A stretch of DNA of 64,000 bases from Providencia burhodogranariea DSM 19968 (GTDB lineage Bacteria > Pseudomonadota > Gammaproteobacteria > Enterobacterales > Enterobacteriaceae), in contig NZ_KB233225.1 in NCBI RefSeq assembly GCF_000314855.2, positions 1-64,000 of the forward strand. The letters are read 5' to 3'. Below are positions 27,079 to 36,292 of the stretch, in pieces. Position numbers and translations under genes: made by a program. Each line of letters starts with the position of its first letter. The stretch's first letter is position 1. A model generated the notes under the pieces. It searched no databases. It saw only the letters and a list, made by a program, of their open reading frames with translations, and had not been told where the DNA came from.

Positions 27079-27106
27079 AGGTAGCTTATTGGTGAGTAAG
27101 CTACCT
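27079..27106. terminator. Terminator between glycosyltransferase and nucleoside hydrolase genes
   Basis: AGGTAGCTTA (27079-27088) pairs perfectly with TAAGCTACCT (27097-27106), with an 8-nt loop, followed by TGTTGTTTTATTT. It lies 11 bp after the glycosyltransferase stop. Confidence 0.85.
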
Positions 27107-27130
27107 TGTTGTTTTATTTACTAATCATCA

Positions 27131-28075
27131 TTAATGAGATAATTCTCTTATTGAATCAATAACCATTGTCCACAATCGCTGATTATCTAATGTTACCGCA
27201 ACCTGTGTATGGCAATCTTCAGCTGGTGGGTGGCGAAAATCAGCAACGGTCATTCCTGTTGTCAATCCACCTTGCAATTCAATGTCTACAGGGACTTTCT
27301 GAGTTGTTATCAATGATGAGTCAATTACATAAGCAACTGCGCAAGGATCATGCACAGGTGCATGGTCATCGGTTCCATTACGTTTGCGATATCCAGCCGT
27401 ATAGTAACTCAATGAATCGACAACAAATTGGCTGATGGGGCTATTAATATTAGCAATATCAGTCATTATTTGATCGGTGGGCTTGGCTTGATGGGTTAAA
27501 TCTAATCCAACCATAGTTAATGGCCAGCATTCATTAAAAACGATATGAGCTGCTTCGGGGTCAATTGCAATATTGAATTCGGCTACCGCAGAGCGATTTC
27601 CTTTGTGATAACCGCCTCCCATCAATACCACTTCTTTTACTAACTCAACAATTTCAGGTGCTTTTCTCACCGCCAATGCAATATTTGTTAAGCCTCCAAT
27701 AGGAACTAACGTGATCGTTTTAGGCGGATGCGATTTAAGTGTTTCGATAATGAGATCAACAGCATGGCGCGGATCAAGTGGATGGGTTGGTTCTGGGAGA
27801 TGTGTGCCATCAAGACCACTAATACCATGAACTTCCGCTGCATTTTGAATGGAACGCACAAGTGGGCGAGAGCAGCCAGCAGCGATAGGGATATGTCTAG
27901 CCCCTACCAGCTCAATAATAGCTTGAGCATTGCGAGTGACTTTCTCTAAAGTTTGGTTTCCTACCACGGTGGTGATGGCGAGTAAATCAATATCTGGGTG
28001 GCCTAAGGCAAGTAAGATTGCGATTGCATCATCATGTCCAGGATCACAGTCCAAAATTATTTTCTTTTGAGGCAT
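27131..28075 (-). CDS. Ribonucleoside hydrolase, RihA/RihB-type
   Basis: A 314-residue nucleoside hydrolase that splits ribonucleosides into base and ribose. The metal-binding signature DCDPGHDDAIAI is at 9-20. Other conserved parts are VVGNQTLEKVTRNA, VHGISGLDGTHLPEP, VLMGGGYHKGNRSAVAEFNI with the active-site Asn, and DHAPVHDPCAVAYV with the calcium-binding Asp and a candidate catalytic His. The pattern fits the RihA/RihB (pyrimidine-preferring) side of the family, but I cannot decide between them. GGAG precedes the ATG. It could link with the CNT nucleoside transporter and deoC at the far end of the window, though it is not in an operon with them. Confidence 0.88.
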   Translation of the reverse strand: MPQKKIILDCDPGHDDAIAILLALGHPDIDLLAITTVVGNQTLEKVTRNAQAIIELVGARHIPIAAGCSRPLVRSIQNAAEVHGISGLDGTHLPEPTHPLDPRHAVDLIIETLKSHPPKTITLVPIGGLTNIALAVRKAPEIVELVKEVVLMGGGYHKGNRSAVAEFNIAIDPEAAHIVFNECWPLTMVGLDLTHQAKPTDQIMTDIANINSPISQFVVDSLSYYTAGYRKRNGTDDHAPVHDPCAVAYVIDSSLITTQKVPVDIELQGGLTTGMTVADFRHPPAEDCHTQVAVTLDNQRLWTMVIDSIRELSH

Positions 28076-28096
28076 TTTTTCTCCTACCTAATAGAC

Positions 28097-28165
28097 AAAA
28101 TAATTTGAGTTATCTGGAGGCTAATTACATTCAGGCATTTAATTAGATGACTCTCAAATTATTTT
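28097..28165. repeat. 13-bp inverted repeat upstream of the nucleoside hydrolase
   Basis: AAAATAATTTGAG (28097-28109) and CTCAAATTATTTT (28153-28165) are perfect inverted copies 43 bp apart. The ends resemble those of the dispersed repeats (ATAATTTGAG compared with ATAATTCAAG), so this may be a diverged short copy instead of an operator. Confidence 0.55.
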
Positions 28166-28412
28166 AGGTGCAACAAAATACACTAAGAAATTTTGAATAA
28201 ATTTCCTGTGATCCACCTCGAATTTATTGGTTGTAACTTAAATGGTTAGTAACAAAATATTAACACTAAAGAACGATAGTGTGATTTAATTAACATATTA
28301 ATAACATCTGAATTGAGTTAGTTGAGATAATGTGTTTTTTATAAGTTTAAGCTAGCGATTTTATTACCCAAAATGTGAGATTTGTTAATAAATTAATGAT
28401 TCTGGAGGCAGA

Positions 28413-29222
28413 ATGGAAAACTATCTGGAAAAACTACCTGATGTGATTGATTCTGTTGCAACTAATCAATTTTATCCCAATTTATTATCATGGCTATCGT
28501 CCTTTATTGCTTTTGATAATGCCATTGTTTATTCATTTGAAAAAAATGCACCACCACGTTTTCTTTCCAAAGTTGAACGGCGCAATAGCGACAATATAAA
28601 CCGTATCTATCAGCGAGGTGCTTATCTGATGGATCCCTTTTATCAAGCATTGCAAAAAGGCATTGGTTCACAAGTTTTAACGTTGAAAGAGCTTGTTCCA
28701 AAAGGTTTTTATCACACGGATTATTATCTCAATTTTTATCGTAAAACAGGTTGGTGTGATGAAGCGGGTTTAATACTGGAAATCGCGCCTGAAAAGCAAC
28801 TTGGTATCTTTTTTGGTAATGAAAATTCGCCATTTTTATCGGAAAAATGCAGCTTTACGTCTTTAAAAGAACCTTTTGAAATCATTCGGAGTATGGCAAG
28901 GCTGCATAAAGAAGTTTCACCTAATGATGTTTCTGGTCATTCACGGCTTACTGATATGCAGACTCGTTTTGGATTAACACCAAGAGAGTGTGAAGTGGTG
29001 GAATTGATCTTAGAAGGCAATGGTTCTCCTCAAATTGCTCAGTCACTTTTTATCAGTTTAGGTACAGTCAAAAATCATCGAAAAAATATCTATCAAAAGC
29101 TAGATATTAACTCTCAAGCTGAATTATTTAACTTGTTAATGAATCGGCAAAGCTTTCAAATTTCGAATCATGGTTCGAATATCGCTGGTACAGCAATTCG
29201 CTCAACAGTCCTAGCCATATAA
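28413..29222 (+). CDS. LuxR-family transcriptional regulator
   Basis: A 269-residue regulator with a C-terminal LuxR HTH (about 190-245: FGLTPRECEVVELILEGNGS, QSLFISLGTVKNHRKNIYQK). The N-terminal part of about 160 residues does not show the invariant Trp/Tyr/Asp pattern of acyl-homoserine-lactone receptors well enough for me to call it a quorum sensor. It lies divergent from the nucleoside hydrolase and just upstream of a PuuB-like oxidase, cupin and aldehyde dehydrogenase, so it probably controls that cluster. A second LuxR regulator lies at the cluster's other side (33733). GGAGG precedes the ATG. The upstream region contains ATTAACATATTAATAACAT (28288-28306). Confidence 0.85.
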   Translation: MENYLEKLPDVIDSVATNQFYPNLLSWLSSFIAFDNAIVYSFEKNAPPRFLSKVERRNSDNINRIYQRGAYLMDPFYQALQKGIGSQVLTLKELVPKGFYHTDYYLNFYRKTGWCDEAGLILEIAPEKQLGIFFGNENSPFLSEKCSFTSLKEPFEIIRSMARLHKEVSPNDVSGHSRLTDMQTRFGLTPRECEVVELILEGNGSPQIAQSLFISLGTVKNHRKNIYQKLDINSQAELFNLLMNRQSFQISNHGSNIAGTAIRSTVLAI

Positions 29223-29405
29223 GAGAATGCGATTGGTCTGTATGCCAGTTAGTTAGCCACTTTAATCTCGATATAGATATCAAAATAATGTGTCTACCTC
29301 ACAAATGTTAACTTAATGTTTCAAATGTCCCTAAAGGGCTATGTAAATGTTAATGGTGGGTTAAGATAATCAAGGTTATGACAAGATACTAACAAGGTAT
29401 CCAAA

Positions 29406-30707
29406 ATGAATAACCAAGTTGAATCATTAACCTATTATGCAGCAACTAAAAAATACGATCTTCGCTTTCCAACACTCAAAGAGGATCTGGATGTTGATGT
29501 TGTGATCATTGGCGGCGGTTTTTCAGGGATCAATACAGCGCTTGAACTGTGTGAGAAAGGGATCACTAATATTGCCATTATTGAAGGTCGCCATCTTGGT
29601 TATGGAGGATCAGGGCGTAATGGTGGGCAAGTGATGGCAGGGATCGGCCATGACTTAGACGTGATTAAAAAGCATGTTGGTTCTGAAGGTTTAGAGACCA
29701 TATTTAAAATCAGTAATATGGGAGCAGGCATCATCCGCGAGCGCATCGCCAAATACAATATCGATGCTGATTTTTGTCATGGATATGCTTATTTAGGTAG
29801 CAATAAACGGCAAGAAAAAACCTTACGTAGCTGGATGGCTGATTTCAAATCAGTATCGCCAGATGAAGAAATTGAATTCTATACAGGGTCTGACCTAAAA
29901 AAAATTATCGGCTCTGATGCTTATACTAGTGGGATCAAGCATATGGGCGGTGGGCATGTTCATTCATTGAATTTGCTGCTTGGTGAAGCGAAAGCTGTTA
30001 GTGAATATGGCGTCAAAATTTTCGAAAATAGCCAAGTACTTAATGTGGAATATGGCGATACGGTAACGGTACGTACTGCGATGGGCTCAGTTCGCGCACA
30101 GAAAATGTTGTGGGCGTGCGATTCATTTTTAAATGGTTTAGAGCCAACGATATACCCGAAAACCATTAATACATATGCCTACCAGCTAATGACCGAAGCG
30201 TTATCTGATGAAATGATTGAGCGTATCAGCCCAATTCGTGGGGCGTACAGTGATATTCGTCCTGTTATTGACTACTACCGAGTCACTAATGAAAACAGAC
30301 TGTTATTCGGTAGTTCAACCCATTTTCTAGAGTACATTCCTGCCGATCTTAAAGCCTGGAACCGTAACCTTATGTTGAAAATTTTCCCGTATTTAAAAGA
30401 CGTGAAAATTGAGTTGGCATGGGGTGGGCCAATGGCATGTAGCGCTAATTTATTTCCACAAATCGGTACGCTACCTGATCACAAAAATATTTTCTTTGTA
30501 CAGGGCTATTCAGGCTTTGGCGTTACACCGAGTCACATTGTGTGCAAGGTATTAGCGGAAGGAATGGCTGAAGGGTCACATCGTTATGACCTGATGAGTT
30601 CGATTCCACATGCCAACATTGCGGGTAAAGACAGCATGCGTAATGCCATCGTATCACTCGCTAAAATATGGCACCAAACATCGGGTTATTGGCAAGGTCG
30701 CCGTTAA
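29406..30707 (+). CDS. FAD-dependent amine oxidoreductase, PuuB-like (DAO family)
   Basis: A 433-residue flavoprotein of the D-amino-acid-oxidase fold. The dinucleotide-binding motif VVIIGGGFSGINTALELCE is at about 30-48, followed by GYGGSGRNGGQVMAGIGHDL, which in PuuB-type oxidases contacts FAD; the C-terminal FFVQGYSGFGVTPSHIV is also typical. PuuB oxidises gamma-glutamylputrescine. No PuuA (glutamylation) or PuuD (hydrolase) gene is visible here, so the substrate may be another amine. The following cupin and aldehyde dehydrogenase, 48 bp and then 28 bp apart, would form an operon that turns the aldehyde product into an acid. Upstream DNA carries ATGTTAA-type motifs. Confidence 0.85.
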   Translation: MNNQVESLTYYAATKKYDLRFPTLKEDLDVDVVIIGGGFSGINTALELCEKGITNIAIIEGRHLGYGGSGRNGGQVMAGIGHDLDVIKKHVGSEGLETIFKISNMGAGIIRERIAKYNIDADFCHGYAYLGSNKRQEKTLRSWMADFKSVSPDEEIEFYTGSDLKKIIGSDAYTSGIKHMGGGHVHSLNLLLGEAKAVSEYGVKIFENSQVLNVEYGDTVTVRTAMGSVRAQKMLWACDSFLNGLEPTIYPKTINTYAYQLMTEALSDEMIERISPIRGAYSDIRPVIDYYRVTNENRLLFGSSTHFLEYIPADLKAWNRNLMLKIFPYLKDVKIELAWGGPMACSANLFPQIGTLPDHKNIFFVQGYSGFGVTPSHIVCKVLAEGMAEGSHRYDLMSSIPHANIAGKDSMRNAIVSLAKIWHQTSGYWQGRR

Positions 30708-30755
30708 ACCGTGAATTTTTTGCATCATTATGTCAATTGATAAAAAGGTAAAATC

Positions 30756-31124
30756 ATGATCAGTCCATTACTGTTAAACAAACCACTACCTGAACTGCTT
30801 AATATCGGCAGCGTCACTAATTTGGGATCAGTAGTTGTTGAAGGTGATCCACAAGCTAGCGTTGCAATGATCCACGGCGAACCAACCGATAACCTCTCCT
30901 GTGGTATTTTTGCTTGTACTAAAGGTAAATTTAAGATGGTTTATCCATTTGATGAAATGGCAACTGTCCACGAAGGTTCAGTCAAACTCACCGACGTGAA
31001 AACAGGCGAAACCGTTGAGTACCACAAAGGTGACTCTTGGTTTGCGGCGAAAGGCACTGAAGTCCTGTGGGAGATTTCAGGTGAGCGTTTCGTTAAGCAT
31101 TACTTAGCCTGTGTAAATGCATAA
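30756..31124 (+). CDS. Small cupin protein (DUF861-type)
   Basis: A 122-residue single-domain cupin. The beta-barrel motif appears as KFKMVYPFDEMATVHEGSVK and KGDSWFAAKGTEVLWEISG. Cupins of this kind (EutQ/ureidoglycine-aminohydrolase-like) often stand beside amine oxidases and aldehyde dehydrogenases of the Puu type; their role there is unknown. The first cupin motif lacks the usual His-X-His pair (it reads DEMATVHEG), so the metal site may be incomplete. AAAAGG precedes the ATG. Enzymatic activity cannot be predicted. Confidence 0.8.
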   Translation: MISPLLLNKPLPELLNIGSVTNLGSVVVEGDPQASVAMIHGEPTDNLSCGIFACTKGKFKMVYPFDEMATVHEGSVKLTDVKTGETVEYHKGDSWFAAKGTEVLWEISGERFVKHYLACVNA

Positions 31125-31152
31125 TTAATATCTAAAAAGTGGAGTGGTAACG

Positions 31153-32646
31153 ATGAGCGAATTAACCCTATTGCCGGAAGTCCGTGAATTTTTAAATCGC
31201 CAACATGGGCATTATATTAATGGCGAACCTGTTTCTGGCGCGGGGAATGCCTTCTTCGAAGTCGTTAACCCTGCCACAGAGCATGTTATTGCTAAAGTGA
31301 AAGATGGCACCAAGGTGGAAGTGGATGCTGCCATGGCCGCAGCTTATGCTGCTTTTCGTGGTGCTTGGGCAAAAACAACGCCGATGGAAAGAGGAAATTG
31401 CCTTAATCGCTTAGCTGACTTGTTTGAAAAAAATCTAGAAGAGCTGGCGCAGCTAGAAACCTTGTGCTCAGGGAAAACCATTCAGTTATCGCGTTTTCTT
31501 GAGGTGGGCTCTGCTGCGCAGTTTCTACGCTATTTTGCCGGATGGGCAACTAAAATCAGTGGCGAAACACTGAATGTTTCTCTGCCATCATTTAACGGCG
31601 AGCAATACAAAGCGTTTACACAGCGTGAGCCTGTTGGTGTAGTTGCTGGCATTATTCCATGGAATTTTTCAATTATGATTTCTATTTGGAAGCTAGCAGC
31701 AGCACTCACTTGTGGTTGTACTATCGTATTAAAACCGAGCGAATTTACACCTCTGACTATGTTGAGAGTTGCTGAGTTAGCTAAAGAAGCCGGTATTCCT
31801 GATGGTGTCATTAATATCGTCAATGGTGGTGGTCGTGAAGTTGGGCCTGCATTAATCAGTCATCCATTGTGCTCAAAAGTGACCTTCACAGGATCAGTGC
31901 CAACAGGTTTAGCCGTTGGTCGAGCAGCAATGGAAGGGAAAATAACGCGAGTTACCCTTGAGTTAGGGGGAAAAAATGGTGCTGCTTTCTTAGCTGATTT
32001 ATCGGTTGATAAAATTGTTGATGGCATTATTGAAGCGGGTTATTTAAACCAAGGACAGATTTGTGCGGCGGCTGAGCGTTTTTATATTCACTCATCATTG
32101 ATAGATGAAGTTCTACAACAGCTCAAACAGCGCCTATCGACCTTTAAGATCGGCTCACCATTGGATGAAACAACAGAAATGGGGCCGCTTGCCAATAAAG
32201 CCCATTACGAAAAGATCCTTGGACTATTTGAAAAAGCTCGCCAGGAAGGAAGTGAAATTATTTATGGTGGAGAAGCAATTGCCGGTGCGGGTTACTTTGT
32301 ACCGCCAACGATTATTCGAGCAAACAGCCCTGATGATGCCTTGATGAAGGAGGAGACATTTGGCCCCGTGGGAACCTTCCTCAGTTATGATGACGAAGAA
32401 GAACTTATCGAGCAAATGAACAGCACACCATTCGGCCTTGCAGCGAGCATTTGGACGAATGATCTGAGCAAAGCGATGCGGATGATTTCACGTATTGAAG
32501 CGGGGACAGTTTGGGTGAATATGCATACATTCCTCGATCCTGCGGTTCCATTTGGTGGCGTTAAATCATCGGGTATTGGTCGAGAGTTCGGGAGTGCATT
32601 TATCGAACACTATACAGAATTAAAGTCAGTCATGATGCGTTACTAG
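31153..32646 (+). CDS. NAD(P)-dependent aldehyde dehydrogenase, PuuC-like
   Basis: About 497 residues. I start at the ATG at 31153 behind GGAG; an in-frame GTG at 31144 overlaps that site. Signatures: GIIPWNFSIMISIWKLAAAL for cofactor binding, VTFTGSVPTGLAVG, the catalytic Glu in VTLELGGKNG and the catalytic Cys in YLNQGQICAAAERF. The C-terminus VPFGGVKSSGIGREFG is standard. It oxidises the aldehyde expected from the upstream flavoprotein, for example an aminoaldehyde, to the acid. Length is typical of the family. The exact substrate is inferred from context only. Confidence 0.9.
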   Translation: MSELTLLPEVREFLNRQHGHYINGEPVSGAGNAFFEVVNPATEHVIAKVKDGTKVEVDAAMAAAYAAFRGAWAKTTPMERGNCLNRLADLFEKNLEELAQLETLCSGKTIQLSRFLEVGSAAQFLRYFAGWATKISGETLNVSLPSFNGEQYKAFTQREPVGVVAGIIPWNFSIMISIWKLAAALTCGCTIVLKPSEFTPLTMLRVAELAKEAGIPDGVINIVNGGGREVGPALISHPLCSKVTFTGSVPTGLAVGRAAMEGKITRVTLELGGKNGAAFLADLSVDKIVDGIIEAGYLNQGQICAAAERFYIHSSLIDEVLQQLKQRLSTFKIGSPLDETTEMGPLANKAHYEKILGLFEKARQEGSEIIYGGEAIAGAGYFVPPTIIRANSPDDALMKEETFGPVGTFLSYDDEEELIEQMNSTPFGLAASIWTNDLSKAMRMISRIEAGTVWVNMHTFLDPAVPFGGVKSSGIGREFGSAFIEHYTELKSVMMRY

Positions 32647-32772
32647 TTGTTAATTTTAAAGGTGTTTTGCCACACCCATTATTTAAGTTTTTATGATTAT
32701 TGGAATGCTTTTACTTGTTGCTTAGCAGTAACTCGAATTCTTTGTGAATATTGGCAGATATTATCGTATTTC

Positions 32773-32796
32773 CCCGGCTTATGCCGGGATTTTTTT
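32773..32796 (+). terminator. Rho-independent terminator after the aldehyde dehydrogenase
   Basis: CCCGGC (32773-32778) pairs with GCCGGG (32783-32788) around a TTAT tetraloop and is followed by seven Ts. It ends the oxidase-cupin-dehydrogenase operon and separates it from the SDR gene. Confidence 0.92.
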
Positions 32797-32942
32797 GTCT
32801 GAAAATCGGCAAATTCTTTGAATGTTATCATAAACATTGTTACCTGATTTCATCGAAACAACTTCACTTGTTACCGATATACAAGGCTAATTGTTTTGGG
32901 TATAACTCATTTTAAAGCGTAAGCCTAAAATAAGGTGAATCA

Positions 32943-33686
32943 ATGAAAACGGCATTAATTACGGGTGGAAGTCGAGGAATTGGCCGAGCGACAGCACAAC
33001 AGCTTGCAGGTCTTGGAATGCAGGTACTTATTAACTATAAAAGTAATCAACAAGCGGCTGATGAGGTTGTTAATGAAATTATTGCATCAGGCGGAAATGC
33101 GGTTGCGATCCAAGCCAATATTGCCAGTGAGGACGAGGTTACCCAGATGTTTGCTACCATCCGTGAACAGTACGGTGACTTGGATTATTTAGTCAATAAT
33201 GCCGGAATTTTATTTCAACAATGCACCGCAGAGCAATTAACTGCTGAGCGAATTAATACCGTGATGGCGACGAATGTCACGGGGCTTCTGATTTGTTGTC
33301 GTGAATTTATCAAAAACGCCCGACACTTTAACCAGTTTCACGGTAAAGCCATTGTCAATGTATCATCAGCTGCTGCTCGTTTAGGTTCTCCGAATGAATA
33401 TATCGATTATGCAGCATCCAAAGGCGCTGTCGATACTATCACCAAAGGCTTATCTCTTGAGCTAGCGGAATTAGGTATTCGTGTTAATGGTGTCCGTCCC
33501 GGCTCGATTTATACCCACATGCATACAGATGGTGGGGAACCTGCTCGAGTCGACCGTGTTGCTAGCCAAATCCCAATGAAACGAGGTGGCCAGCCAGAAG
33601 AAATTGCAGAAGTGATTACTTGGCTACTCAGTGATGCTTCATCCTATGTCACAGGTGCGATGATTGACGCAACAGGTGGGCGCTAA
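32943..33686 (+). CDS. ygfF: SDR-family oxidoreductase, YgfF-like
   Basis: A 247-residue classical short-chain dehydrogenase. The cofactor motif ITGGSRGIGRATAQ is at the N-terminus, NNAGILF and the catalytic Ser in VNVSSAAARLGSPNEYIDYAASK with YxxxK (Tyr-Ala-Ala-Ser-Lys) follow, then GIRVNGVRPGSIYTHMHTDG. The pattern CTAEQLTAERIN and SGGEP/DGGEPARVDRV agrees with E. coli YgfF, whose substrate is unknown. It is a monocistronic gene between a terminator and a convergent LuxR gene. Confidence 0.88.
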   Translation: MKTALITGGSRGIGRATAQQLAGLGMQVLINYKSNQQAADEVVNEIIASGGNAVAIQANIASEDEVTQMFATIREQYGDLDYLVNNAGILFQQCTAEQLTAERINTVMATNVTGLLICCREFIKNARHFNQFHGKAIVNVSSAAARLGSPNEYIDYAASKGAVDTITKGLSLELAELGIRVNGVRPGSIYTHMHTDGGEPARVDRVASQIPMKRGGQPEEIAEVITWLLSDASSYVTGAMIDATGGR

Positions 33687-33732
33687 ACAGTGTAAGTGTC
33701 GATGTTTCTCTACCTTGAGGTCTCGACTCCAT

Positions 33733-34404
33733 TTATAGCATTTTTTCTTGGCGAATAATGAAGCCAGATGAAACAAGCTCTGTTCGGTTACTCACGTTGG
33801 CTTTGGTAAAAATATTGCGTAAATGAGTTTTCACCGTGGAGAGTGAGACTCCAAGCAGTAATGCAATTCGTTTATTGCTCGAGCCTTCACGAACCAAATG
33901 AATGATTTCTTGTTCCTTGGGCGTATAAGAAACCAGTGAATCCGGTAAAATATCAAAAGTCATTAACTCAGCAATCGGCAATATTGCATTTAGCCGTATC
34001 ACCTCTTGCGGTTGAAATGGCGAATCCCTTAAGACTGAAATGCCTGCAATAATTTTGTTTTTACGTCGAATAAAAATCTCTGCCATATCCGTAATATTAT
34101 TAGGCTGCATAAAATCATGATAAAACTCCTGATTTTTATGTTTCATCTCAGGTGCCATTTTGACTAAACGTAATTCATCATTACGAAATTTATCCGGATG
34201 AAGCGGATCCAATTGATAAAAATGTTGTAAATAATCTTGATGCATACGTGAACTGATACCATACAAAACATGGTTATCAGGCTGCCACAAATCATCAACA
34301 AGATAATAAACGGATGCTGAGATAGGAATAATATGAGCGATTGTATTTAGACAACAATTAATCAACGTTCGCTGGTGATAGCACAGAGGTGGCGTTTTCA
34401 TCAT
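33733..34404 (-). CDS. Second LuxR-family transcriptional regulator
   Basis: About 223 residues from the ATG at 34404, chosen because GGAAGG lies just upstream; the frame stays open to 34458. The C-terminal LuxR HTH (SYTPKEQEIIHLVREGSSNK, SLSTVKTHLRNIFTKANVSN) is clear. The N-terminal 140 residues resemble the N-domain of the regulator at 28413 in layout (ISSRMHQDYLQHFYQLDPLHPDKF compared with YQRGAYLMDPFYQ), so the two may be distant paralogues. It is divergent from the APC permease. An 11-bp inverted repeat built on ATGTTAATAAC overlaps its promoter. Confidence 0.82.
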   Translation of the reverse strand: MMKTPPLCYHQRTLINCCLNTIAHIIPISASVYYLVDDLWQPDNHVLYGISSRMHQDYLQHFYQLDPLHPDKFRNDELRLVKMAPEMKHKNQEFYHDFMQPNNITDMAEIFIRRKNKIIAGISVLRDSPFQPQEVIRLNAILPIAELMTFDILPDSLVSYTPKEQEIIHLVREGSSNKRIALLLGVSLSTVKTHLRNIFTKANVSNRTELVSSGFIIRQEKML

Positions 34405-34447
34405 ATTACCTTCCGTAGTGAGTCCGTTTATTATCATGCTACTAAAT

Positions 34448-34478
34448 GTTATTAACATAAAGTAAACATGTTAATAAC
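34448..34478. promoter_or_regulatory. Inverted repeat GTTATTAACAT/ATGTTAATAAC in the LuxR promoter region
   Basis: Perfect 11-bp arms at 34448-34458 and 34468-34478 with a 9-nt spacer, about 45 bp upstream of the LuxR start. ATGTTAA-type half-sites also occur upstream of the other LuxR gene (28288-28306, as reverse) and twice upstream of the oxidase gene (29305-29312 and 29347-29354), suggesting a shared operator. Confidence 0.55.
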
Positions 34479-34558
34479 GTGAACTTGATTGCAATATTTA
34501 AACGTAACAATTGGTAGATAAATTCATTGGATACGCCTATCGGTATATTTCGCTGATA

Positions 34559-34580
34559 ATTTATTAATATATTAATAAAT
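34559..34580. promoter_or_regulatory. 22-bp perfect AT palindrome upstream of the APC permease
   Basis: A fully symmetric 22-bp sequence centred on AATATATT with arms ATTTATTAAT. It lies between the divergent LuxR and permease genes. It could be a protein site, but it is pure A/T and could be partly chance. Confidence 0.45.
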
Positions 34581-34798
34581 AAGGTTGGCGTTATACCTTG
34601 ATATTTCATGGTTTATCTATTTTTAAACACCTTTCGTAGTACTTTTCGTCATAACCTTCTTGCTTATCTACCCCTATAGGTATCGTTCTTTAGGACGATA
34701 GCGGTATGTTTGTGCTTATTTCTATAGTGGCAACATTGTTACTTTATTTTTACAAGCTGTTCACAGTTGCGGCTATGTTCTAGAAAGAGGGAAATAAA

Positions 34799-36292
34799 AT
34801 GAATATGTCCTCAAAATTAACGTCACACATTGAAAAGGGGAAGGTGGGCTTTCCCACCACATTAGCTAGCTCGGTGGGTGTGATTATGGCAAGCCCTGTC
34901 ATCTTGACGGTGACAAGCGGTTTTGGGATAGGTGGTGATACCTTTGCACTCGCTGTATTACTAAGTTTTATCATGATGCAAGCGCAGTTAACCACCTTCT
35001 CTGAGGCGGCTGCTATCTTGCCAACGTCTGGCTCTGTTTACGACTATATTTCATGTGGTATGGGCCGTTTTTGGGCGATCACAGGGGCGCTATCGGCTTA
35101 TCTTATTGTGCATGTATTTGCAGGAACGGCAGAAACTATCTTATCAGGCATCATGGCGCTGGTGAATTTTGAAAGTCTCAATACCGTGATGGAAACCAGC
35201 AATACCTCTTGGATGGTTGGTGTTGGGTTAGTCATTATTTTTGGCCTCTTGAATGCCTTTGGTATCGAGGCTTTTAGTAAAGTTGAAGTTATTTTAACCT
35301 TTGCGATGTGGACGACTTTAATGATTTTCAGTATTGCGGGGTTGCTAATGCCTTTTCATGTCTCCGTGGAAGGGTGGTTTGGATTAGGGCTGAACATATC
35401 TGATCCAACGTTAGTGCTAAGTTTTGTGGGAATGGCGATGTTTATGTTTGTGGGCTGCGAGCTAGTGACCCCGATGGCTCCTGAAATTAAAAACTCAGCC
35501 AAAGTGATCCCTCGTGCAATGGCAACGGGCTTATGTGGTGTCGCGTTGTGTATGTTTTTATTTGGCGCAGCAATGACCAACCAAGTTGAAAATGTGATAG
35601 TTGATCCTGCGCATCAGATTAGCTTGTTAGAAACACCAATGGCAATTCCGGCCTTTGCTGGGCAAGTGTTTGGTGATATTGGGAAATATTGGATCGGTAT
35701 TGCGCTATTACTGGCTGGTGGAGCGACGATTAATACTTTAATGGCTGCAGTACCACGGATTCTGTATGGTATGGCTCTTGATGGCGCATTACCTCGTATT
35801 TTCGCTTACCTGCATCCACGTTTTAAAACACCGGTATTTGGTATTTTGGTCGCGGTGATGATCCCATGTTTACACACTTTCGCCATCCAAGGTGATTTGA
35901 ATAGGATCATTCCATTAGTCTTAGCGGCAGTATGTTCTTGGGGAACGGCTTACCTTTTGGTGACGATTTCAGTGATTTCATTGCGTATTCGCCGTCCTGA
36001 TTTGCACCGAGCTTACCGCTCACCTTTCTTCCCAATACCGCAAATTATCTCTAGCATTGGTATTATCTTGGCGATCATTTATATCACGCCACCAGGTATG
36101 AATAAGGCTGATGTCTATATCCCGTTTGCAATTATGTTAGGTTTGACCGCCAGTTATGCCTTGATCTGGACGATATTTGTACAAAAAGTGAATCCATTTA
36201 AACCTGTTGAGGTTGAACTGGTGTTATCCAATACATTCACTGAAGAAGAGTTAAAGGAGGTGAAAATTGAACCACTACGTAACCTCGCTTAA
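34799..36292 (+). CDS. APC-family amino acid/amine permease
   Basis: A 497-residue inner-membrane transporter with about 12 hydrophobic helices. The N-terminus GVIMASPVILTVTSGFGIGG resembles the helix 1 substrate-binding Gly motif of APC transporters, and FVGCELVTPMAPEIKNSAKV resembles the helix 6 to 7 segment of the family. Located in a region with a PuuB-like oxidase and an aldehyde dehydrogenase, it probably imports the amine or amino acid those enzymes degrade. GAGGG precedes the ATG; the second Met, two codons on, is an alternative. The C-terminus overlaps the next gene by 26 bp. Confidence 0.85.
   Translation: MNMSSKLTSHIEKGKVGFPTTLASSVGVIMASPVILTVTSGFGIGGDTFALAVLLSFIMMQAQLTTFSEAAAILPTSGSVYDYISCGMGRFWAITGALSAYLIVHVFAGTAETILSGIMALVNFESLNTVMETSNTSWMVGVGLVIIFGLLNAFGIEAFSKVEVILTFAMWTTLMIFSIAGLLMPFHVSVEGWFGLGLNISDPTLVLSFVGMAMFMFVGCELVTPMAPEIKNSAKVIPRAMATGLCGVALCMFLFGAAMTNQVENVIVDPAHQISLLETPMAIPAFAGQVFGDIGKYWIGIALLLAGGATINTLMAAVPRILYGMALDGALPRIFAYLHPRFKTPVFGILVAVMIPCLHTFAIQGDLNRIIPLVLAAVCSWGTAYLLVTISVISLRIRRPDLHRAYRSPFFPIPQIISSIGIILAIIYITPPGMNKADVYIPFAIMLGLTASYALIWTIFVQKVNPFKPVEVELVLSNTFTEEELKEVKIEPLRNLA

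Noticed and set aside
28413-29222. LuxR-type protein as a quorum-sensing receptor
   Set aside because: The C-terminal HTH is clear, but the invariant residues of the signal-binding domain could not be identified with confidence, and no LuxI-type synthase is in the window.
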